Assembly: GCF_025837155.1 (NCBI RefSeq)
Contig: NZ_CP107549.1
Location: forward strand, 2,542,001 to 2,606,000
Source: Pseudomonas sp. Z8(2022)
Lineage (GTDB): Bacteria > Pseudomonadota > Gammaproteobacteria > Pseudomonadales > Pseudomonadaceae
Reading direction: 5' to 3'
Length of the DNA: 64,000 nucleotides
The position numbers were made by a program, and so were the translations under genes. Position 1 is the stretch's first letter. Each line of letters starts with the position of its first letter. This document shows positions 58,522-64,000 of this stretch, piece after piece. The notes below the pieces were generated by a model that was not told the DNA's origin, made no database searches, and worked only from the letters and a program-made list of their open reading frames with translations.

Positions 58522-60138
58522 ATGCCGGTGATTCAATCCGAAATCGATGTACATGGTGACAGCTTCGCGCAGAACCGCGATGCCATGCTGGCGGCCATTG
58601 CCAGCTTCCGCGACGTGGAGAAGAAGGTTCTGGACAAGGCCGCCGAGGCCAAGCCCAAGTTCGAAAAACGCGGCCAGCTGCTGCCGCGCGAGCGCATCAA
58701 CCTGCTGCTCGACCCGGGCGCCCCGTTCCTCGAACTGTCCTCCCTGGCCGGCTATAAGCTGCACGACGACAAGGACGGCACCCAGGCCGGCGGCGGCATC
58801 ATTGCCGGTATCGGCTATGTCGCCGGCGTGCGCAGCCTGATCCTGGCCAACAACAGCGCGATCAAGGGCGGCACCATCTCCCCCACCGGTCTGAAGAAAT
58901 CCCTGCGCATGCAGCAGATCGCCGTGGAGAACAAGCTACCGATCATCACCCTGGCCGAGTCCGGTGGTGCCAACCTCAACTACGCCGCCGACATCTTCGT
59001 CGAAGGTGCACGCGGCTTCGCCAACCAGGCCCGCATCTCGGCCATGGGCATTCCCCAGGTGACCGTGGTGCACGGCTCGAGCACCGCCGGTGGTGCCTAC
59101 CAGCCGGGCCTGTCCGACTACGTGGTCGTGGTGCGCGGCAAGGCCAAGATGTTCCTCGCCGGCCCGCCCCTGCTCAAGGCCGCTACCGGTGAGATCGCCA
59201 CCGATGAAGAACTGGGCGGCGCGGAAATGCACGCCCAGGTCGCCGGTACTGCCGAGTACCTGGCAGAGAACGATGCCGATGGCGTTCGTCTGGCCCGCGA
59301 GATCATGTCCATGCTGCCGTGGAACCTGCAGCTGCCGGCGCGTCCGCAAAAGACCTGGCGCGAGCCGCTGTACCCGGCCGAAGAACTGCTCGGCATCGTT
59401 CCGGCAGACGCCAAGAAACCCTACGACGTACGCGAGATCATTGCCCGCATCGCCGACGGCTCCGAGTTCCTCGACTTCAAGAACGAGTTCGACAGCCAGA
59501 CCGTCTGCGGCCACCTGCACATCGAAGGCCAGCCCTGCGGCATCATCGGCAACAACGGCCCGATCACCCCGCGTGGCGCGGCCAAGGCGGCTCAGTTCAT
59601 CCAGCTGTGCGAGCAGAGCAACACGCCGATCCTGTTCTTCCACAACACCACCGGTTTCATGGTCGGCACCGAGTCCGAGCAGAACGGCGTGATCAAGCAC
59701 GGTTCCAAGCTGATCCAGGCCGTCGCCAACTGCACCGTGCCGAAGCTGACCATCGTCGTCGGTGGCTCCTACGGCGCCGGCAACTATGCCATGTGCGGCC
59801 GTGGTCTGGACCCGCGCTTCATCTTCGCCTGGCCCAACAGCCGCACCGCGGTAATGGGCGGCGCCCAGGCCGGCAAGGTGCTGCGCATCGTCACCGAGGA
59901 CAAGCACCGCAAGGAAGGCAAGGAAGCCGATCCGAAGATGCTCGACATGCTGGAAATGGCCACCGCGCAGAAGCTCGACAGCCAGTCCACTGCGCTGTAC
60001 GGCACCGCCAGCCTGTGGGACGACGGCCTGATCGATCCGCGCGACACCCGCCGCCTGCTCGGCCTGCTGCTGGATGTCTGCACCGAGGCGCAGATCCGCC
60101 CGCTCAAGTCCAATACCTTCGGCGTAGCCCGCCTGTAA
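58522..60138 (+). CDS. atuC: Geranyl-CoA carboxylase beta subunit
   Basis: AtuC is the carboxyltransferase of geranyl-CoA carboxylase. The 538-residue protein has the two crotonase-like halves of acyl-CoA carboxylases: AESGGANL with GSSTAGGAYQPGLSDY, then FFHNTTGFMVG and GSYGAGNYAMCGRG. It is close to the methylcrotonyl-CoA carboxylase MccB/LiuB family; atu context decides geranyl-CoA. It follows atuB by 4 bases. Confidence 0.92.
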   Translation: MPVIQSEIDVHGDSFAQNRDAMLAAIASFRDVEKKVLDKAAEAKPKFEKRGQLLPRERINLLLDPGAPFLELSSLAGYKLHDDKDGTQAGGGIIAGIGYVAGVRSLILANNSAIKGGTISPTGLKKSLRMQQIAVENKLPIITLAESGGANLNYAADIFVEGARGFANQARISAMGIPQVTVVHGSSTAGGAYQPGLSDYVVVVRGKAKMFLAGPPLLKAATGEIATDEELGGAEMHAQVAGTAEYLAENDADGVRLAREIMSMLPWNLQLPARPQKTWREPLYPAEELLGIVPADAKKPYDVREIIARIADGSEFLDFKNEFDSQTVCGHLHIEGQPCGIIGNNGPITPRGAAKAAQFIQLCEQSNTPILFFHNTTGFMVGTESEQNGVIKHGSKLIQAVANCTVPKLTIVVGGSYGAGNYAMCGRGLDPRFIFAWPNSRTAVMGGAQAGKVLRIVTEDKHRKEGKEADPKMLDMLEMATAQKLDSQSTALYGTASLWDDGLIDPRDTRRLLGLLLDVCTEAQIRPLKSNTFGVARL

Positions 60139-60177
60139 CCTCTTCGACCAAGAACTCCGCAAGCAAGGACAAGAACA

Positions 60178-61338
60178 ATGAACTTCACTCAAGAACACGA
60201 AGAACTGCGTCGCACGGTCAAGAACTTCGTCGATAAGGAGATCAACCCCTACGTCGAAGAGTGGGAGAAGGACGGCCGCTTCCCCATGCGCGAAATCTTC
60301 AAGAAAGCCGGCGACCTGGGTCTGCTGGGCATCTCCAAGCCGGAAAAGTTCGGCGGCATGGGCCTGGACTACAGCTACTCCATCGTCGCGGCCGAAGAAT
60401 TCGGCACCGCTCACTGCGGCGGCGTGCCGTTGTCGATCGGCGTACAGACCGATATGTGCACCCCGGCCCTGGCCCGCTTCGGTTCCGACGAGCTGCGTGA
60501 GCAGTTCCTCGCCCCGGCCATTGCCGGCGACATGATCGGCTGCATCGGCGTGTCCGAAGTCGGCGCCGGCTCCGACGTGGCCGGCCTGAAGACCACTGCG
60601 CGCAAGGACGGTGACGACTACGTCATCAACGGCGCCAAGATGTGGATCACCAACAGCCCGCAAGCCGACTTCATGTGCCTGCTGGCCAATACCAGCGACG
60701 ACAAGCCGCACGTCAACAAGTCGCTGATCGTGGTGCCGATGGACAGCAAGGGCATCAGCCTCAGCCCGCACATCGAAAAACTCGGCATGCGCAGCTCGGA
60801 AACCGCTCAGGTGTTCCTCGATGAAGTACGCGTACCGCAGCGTTACCGCATCGGCCACGAAGGCGCCGGTTTCATGATGCAGATGCTGCAGTTCCAGGAA
60901 GAGCGTCTGTTCGGCGCGGCCAACATCATCAAGGGTCTGGAGCTGTGCGTCGACCAGACCATCGAGTACTGCAAGCAGCGCCACACCTTCGGACAACCGG
61001 TGATCGACAACCAGGTCGTGCACTTCCGCATGGCCGAGCTGCAGTCCGAGATCGAAGCCCTGCGCGCTCTGGTCTACCAGGCCACCGAGCAGTACGTGAA
61101 AGGCCGCGACGTGACCAAGCTGGCCTCCATGGCCAAGCTCAAGGCCGGTCGCCTGGGTCGTGAAGTTACCGACAGCTGCCTGCAGTACTGGGGCGGCATG
61201 GGCTTCACCTGGGACAACCCGGTATCGCGCGCCTACCGCGACGTGCGCCTGGTCTCCATCGGTGGCGGCGCCGACGAAATCATGCTCGGCATCATCTGCA
61301 AGATGATGGGCATTCTGCCGGGGAAAAAGAAAGGCTGA
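60178..61338 (+). CDS. atuD: Citronellyl-CoA dehydrogenase
   Basis: AtuD is an FAD acyl-CoA dehydrogenase that desaturates citronellyl-CoA to geranyl-CoA. The 386-residue product has IGVSEVGAGSDVAGLKT (FAD segment), MWITNSPQADF and SIGGGADEIMLGI. It lies between atuC and atuE in the conserved order. Another acyl-CoA dehydrogenase at 28-29 kb has a related operator. Confidence 0.92.
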   Translation: MNFTQEHEELRRTVKNFVDKEINPYVEEWEKDGRFPMREIFKKAGDLGLLGISKPEKFGGMGLDYSYSIVAAEEFGTAHCGGVPLSIGVQTDMCTPALARFGSDELREQFLAPAIAGDMIGCIGVSEVGAGSDVAGLKTTARKDGDDYVINGAKMWITNSPQADFMCLLANTSDDKPHVNKSLIVVPMDSKGISLSPHIEKLGMRSSETAQVFLDEVRVPQRYRIGHEGAGFMMQMLQFQEERLFGAANIIKGLELCVDQTIEYCKQRHTFGQPVIDNQVVHFRMAELQSEIEALRALVYQATEQYVKGRDVTKLASMAKLKAGRLGREVTDSCLQYWGGMGFTWDNPVSRAYRDVRLVSIGGGADEIMLGIICKMMGILPGKKKG

Positions 61339-61384
61339 GCCACGATGGCGGGTGGATACACCCGCCTTCTACCCAGAGACCGCC

Positions 61385-61409
61385 TTGTAGAAGCGGCTTC
61401 AGCCGCGAA
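61385..61409. repeat. REP-like element between atuD and atuE
   Basis: TTGTAGAAGCGGCTTCAGCCGCGAA matches the classical Pseudomonas REP (GCGGCTTCAGCCGC core, shown here as GCGGCTTCAGCCGC). It lies inside the operon, in a 94-base gap. Confidence 0.7.
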
Positions 61410-61432
61410 CCGCCGAAATCGAAGGAACTCCG

Positions 61433-62230
61433 ATGAGCGAACTGCCCCACTGCGAAACCCTGTTGCTGAACCTCGAAGGTGGCGTGCTGCACGTCACCCT
61501 CAACCGTCCGGACAGTCGCAACGCCATGAGCCTGGCCATGGTCGGCGAACTGCGCGCCACCCTCGAGTCCGTGCGCCATGATCCGAATGTGCGCGCCCTC
61601 GTTCTGCGCGGCGCCGGTGGCTACTTCTGCGCCGGCGGCGACATCAAGGACATGGCCGGCGCCCGCACCAAGGGCGGCGACGCCTACCGCGAACTGAACC
61701 GCGCCTTCGGTGCGCTGCTGGAAGAAGCCCAGGCCGCCCCGCAGGTACTGGTAGCGGTGCTGGAAGGCGCCGTGCTCGGCGGCGGCTTCGGTCTGGCCTG
61801 CGTCTCCGACGTGGCCATCGCTACCGCCGGCGCCAAGTTCGGCCTGCCGGAAACCACGCTGGGTATCCTCCCGGCGCAGATCGCGCCCTTCGTGGTGCAC
61901 CGCATCGGCCTGACCCAGGCCCGCCGCCTGGCCCTGACCGCCGCCCGCTTCGACGGAGCCGAGGCCCTGCGCCTGGGCCTGGTGCACTACTGCGAGAACG
62001 ATGAAGCCGCCGTGCAGCAGCGACTGGACGAAACCCTGGAACAGATCCGTCAATGCGCGCCACAGGCCAATGCTCAGACTAAAGCCCTGCTGCTGGCCAG
62101 CGAACGCGAAACCCTCGGCCCGCTGCTTGACCGCGCCGCCGAACAGTTCGCCGCCGCCGTGACTGGCGCCGAAGGTATCGAAGGCACCATGGCCTTCGTG
62201 CAGAAGCGCAAGCCGAAGTGGGCTCAATAG
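61433..62230 (+). CDS. atuE: Isohexenylglutaconyl-CoA hydratase
   Basis: AtuE hydrates isohexenylglutaconyl-CoA. The 265-residue crotonase has the NRPDSRNAMS motif and the oxyanion segment (RGAGGYFCAGGDIKDM, about 62-77), plus EGAVLGGGFGLA. It follows the REP element in the atu operon. GAAGGA lies upstream of the ATG. Confidence 0.9.
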   Translation: MSELPHCETLLLNLEGGVLHVTLNRPDSRNAMSLAMVGELRATLESVRHDPNVRALVLRGAGGYFCAGGDIKDMAGARTKGGDAYRELNRAFGALLEEAQAAPQVLVAVLEGAVLGGGFGLACVSDVAIATAGAKFGLPETTLGILPAQIAPFVVHRIGLTQARRLALTAARFDGAEALRLGLVHYCENDEAAVQQRLDETLEQIRQCAPQANAQTKALLLASERETLGPLLDRAAEQFAAAVTGAEGIEGTMAFVQKRKPKWAQ

Positions 62231-62268
62231 AAACTCCTCCCCCCCAAGGGATAGAGAACAAATAGACC

Positions 62269-62290
62269 GTAGCCCGGATGCAATCCGGGG
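62269..62290. repeat. REP-like element between atuE and atuF
   Basis: GTAGCCCGGATGCAATCCGGGG is a single copy of the dispersed repeat, located between two operon genes. Confidence 0.6.
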
Positions 62291-62312
62291 ATTGCCCCAC
62301 AGGAGCACACAG

Positions 62313-64000
62313 ATGCCCGCATTCAACAAGATTCTGATCGCCAACCGTGGCGAGATCGCCTGCCGGGTGATGCGCACCGCCAAGGAACTCGGCTACCGCA
62401 CCGTGGCGGTGTACTCCGAGGCCGACGCCGGCGCGCGCCATGTGCAGGTGGCTGACGAGGCCGTGTGCATCGGCCCGGCCCAGGTCAATCAGTCCTACCT
62501 GGTGATCGACAACATCATCAATGCGGCGAAGAAGACCGGCGCCGACGCCATTCACCCGGGCTACGGCTTCCTCTCCGAGAACGCCGACTTCGCCCGCGCC
62601 TGTGAAGCCGCAGGCATCGTCTTCATCGGCCCGACCGTCGAAGCCATCCACCTGATGGGCTCCAAGCGCCTGTCGAAGATCGCCATGATCGAGGCCGGTG
62701 TGCCCTGCATCCCCGGCTACGAAGGCTCGGCGCAGGATGACGAGACCCTGATCAGGGAAGCCGAGCGCATCGGCTACCCGCTGATGATCAAGGCCAGCGC
62801 TGGCGGCGGTGGCCGCGGCATGCGCCTGGTGCACCAGGCCAGCGAACTGTCCGAGCAGATCCGCACCGCCCGCTCCGAGGCGCAGAACGCCTTCGGCTCC
62901 GGCGAGCTGATCCTCGAGCGCGCGGTGATCCGCCCGCGTCACGTGGAGGTCCAGGTGTTCGGCGACCAGCACGGCAACATCGTGTATCTGGGCGAGCGCG
63001 ACTGCTCGGTGCAGCGCCGTCACCAGAAGGTGGTCGAGGAAGCGCCCTGCCCGGTCATGACGCCGGAGCTGCGCAAGGCCATGGGCGAAGCCGCGGTCAA
63101 GGCGGCCGCCAGCGTCAACTATGTCGGCGCCGGCACCGTGGAGTTCCTCCTCGATGCCTCCGGCGAGTTCTTCTTCCTGGAAATGAACACCCGTCTGCAG
63201 GTGGAACACCCGGTTACCGAACTGATCACAGGACAGGACCTGGTGGCCTGGCAGATCCGCGCCGCCGAAGGCCAGCAGCTGCCGCTGACCCAGGACGAGA
63301 TCCAGCTCAACGGCCACGCCATCGAGGTGCGCCTGTACGCCGAGGATTCGGCCAACAACTTCCTGCCGCAGACCGGCCGCGCCCTGCGCTGGGCACCGGA
63401 ACTGCTGGACGGCGTGCGCATCGACCACGGTCTGGTCGAAGGCCAGGAAGTCACGCCGTTCTACGACCCGATGCTGGCCAAGGTCATCGCCTACGGCGCG
63501 ACCCGCGAAGACGCCCGGCGCAAGCTGGTCCGCGCACTGGAAAACTGTGTGCTGCTGGGCGTCAACGGCAACCAGCGCTTCCTCGCCAACCTGCTGAGCA
63601 ACGCCGAGTTCGCCGCCGGCAACGCCACCACCGCGTTCATCGCCGAGCACTTCGCCAGCGATGAAAGCCTGACCCCGCAGGCCCCGGCCGCCAACGAACT
63701 GGCCATCGCCGCCGCCCTGCTCTATCAGAGCTCGGCCAACGGCACAGCCCACCAGGGCGGCCTGGCCGGCTGGCGCAGCGCCGGCAGCGCGCCGTGGCGC
63801 TTCGTCCTCAAGCAGGGCGAAACCAAGCATGCGGTGGAGCTGGACGTGCTGGGCAGCGGTACCCAGGCGCACCTCAGGGCCCGTGTCGGCGAAACGGAGC
63901 TGGAACTGAAACTGCTGGCCAGCGATGGCCGCTGGCTGACCCTGGAGCAGGACGGCGTGCGCAGCCGCCGCGCCTATCACCTGGACGGTGACAAGGTCTG
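62313..64000 (+). CDS. atuF: Geranyl-CoA carboxylase alpha subunit (partial)
   Basis: AtuF is the biotin carboxylase subunit. The frame is open to the window end (about 562 residues visible), so it is 3'-truncated. It shows KILIANRGEIACRV (start), GYGFLSENADFA, ASAGGGGRGMRLV (ATP-grasp) and EMNTRLQVEHPVTE. The C-terminal biotin carrier with its MKM motif would lie outside. AGGAG precedes the ATG. Partner of AtuC. Confidence 0.93.
   Translation, partial: MPAFNKILIANRGEIACRVMRTAKELGYRTVAVYSEADAGARHVQVADEAVCIGPAQVNQSYLVIDNIINAAKKTGADAIHPGYGFLSENADFARACEAAGIVFIGPTVEAIHLMGSKRLSKIAMIEAGVPCIPGYEGSAQDDETLIREAERIGYPLMIKASAGGGGRGMRLVHQASELSEQIRTARSEAQNAFGSGELILERAVIRPRHVEVQVFGDQHGNIVYLGERDCSVQRRHQKVVEEAPCPVMTPELRKAMGEAAVKAAASVNYVGAGTVEFLLDASGEFFFLEMNTRLQVEHPVTELITGQDLVAWQIRAAEGQQLPLTQDEIQLNGHAIEVRLYAEDSANNFLPQTGRALRWAPELLDGVRIDHGLVEGQEVTPFYDPMLAKVIAYGATREDARRKLVRALENCVLLGVNGNQRFLANLLSNAEFAAGNATTAFIAEHFASDESLTPQAPAANELAIAAALLYQSSANGTAHQGGLAGWRSAGSAPWRFVLKQGETKHAVELDVLGSGTQAHLRARVGETELELKLLASDGRWLTLEQDGVRSRRAYHLDGDKV

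Noticed and set aside
58936..61023. 695-residue minus-strand ORF across atuC and atuD
   Set aside because: No domain or plausible composition; both plus-strand genes are complete and conserved.
62079..63980. 633-residue minus-strand ORF at the right end
   Set aside because: It is antisense to atuE/atuF; the plus-strand frame is an open biotin carboxylase.

Overview
The window is high-GC chromosomal DNA from a gammaproteobacterium, almost certainly a Pseudomonas. The evidence is the gene order ccoNOQP-ccoGHIS-hemN-anr-apt, the order ffs-dnaX-ybaB-recR, a gamma-glutamylpolyamine (pau/spu) operon, a citronellol/geraniol (atu) operon, and families such as DUF2790, DUF3820 and DUF2897. Species was not determined.

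Region 1 (1-11,400) is a microaerobic respiration block. It holds the end of ccoN, then ccoO, ccoQ and ccoP (cbb3 oxidase), ccoG/H/I/S (copper delivery and assembly), a TauE/SafE-like membrane protein, hemN, a coiled-coil gene, anr and apt. TTGA(C/T)-N4-GTCAA boxes precede ccoG and hemN, so Anr probably controls its neighbours.

Region 2 (11,400-21,700) holds a bacterial voltage-gated Na+-type channel, a ferritin-like hydrolase/BVMO/SDR operon, small conserved proteins, a DsbA-like isomerase with an SDR, yceH with an I78 lipoprotein, the ohrR/ohr peroxide pair, and a DUF2790 protein with an exported esterase.

Region 3 (21,700-30,100) holds a four-gene polyamine catabolic operon with one palindrome at its head, an AraC regulator divergent from two small genes with two near-identical 29-bp sites between them, an acyl-CoA dehydrogenase, and a secreted HExxH protein.

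Region 4 (30,100-39,050) is the recR-ybaB-dnaX locus. A 2.6-kb group II intron lies 25 bp upstream of the dnaX start codon, and a 1,242-bp IS3-family element is inserted inside that intron. Two small paralogous genes and the SRP RNA gene (ffs) follow.

Region 5 (39,050-55,000) is metabolic and transport DNA: a chemoreceptor, an HU protein, a cupredoxin with a Cys-rich neighbour, a GST, an aminotransferase divergent from a MarR gene, a frameshifted membrane gene, LysE, BenE and BASS transporters, an SDR, pyrF, eutBC, and two tandem periplasmic binding proteins.

Region 6 (55,000-64,000) is the atu operon atuA-F (atuF cut by the window edge) with divergent atuR. Two mirror-image 16-bp operators separate atuR and atuA. 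A third near-identical copy precedes the distant acyl-CoA dehydrogenase at 28-29 kb, suggesting a wider AtuR regulon. I saw no CRISPR array, tRNA, rRNA or prophage. The clearest unusual structure is the nested intron/IS in the dnaX leader.
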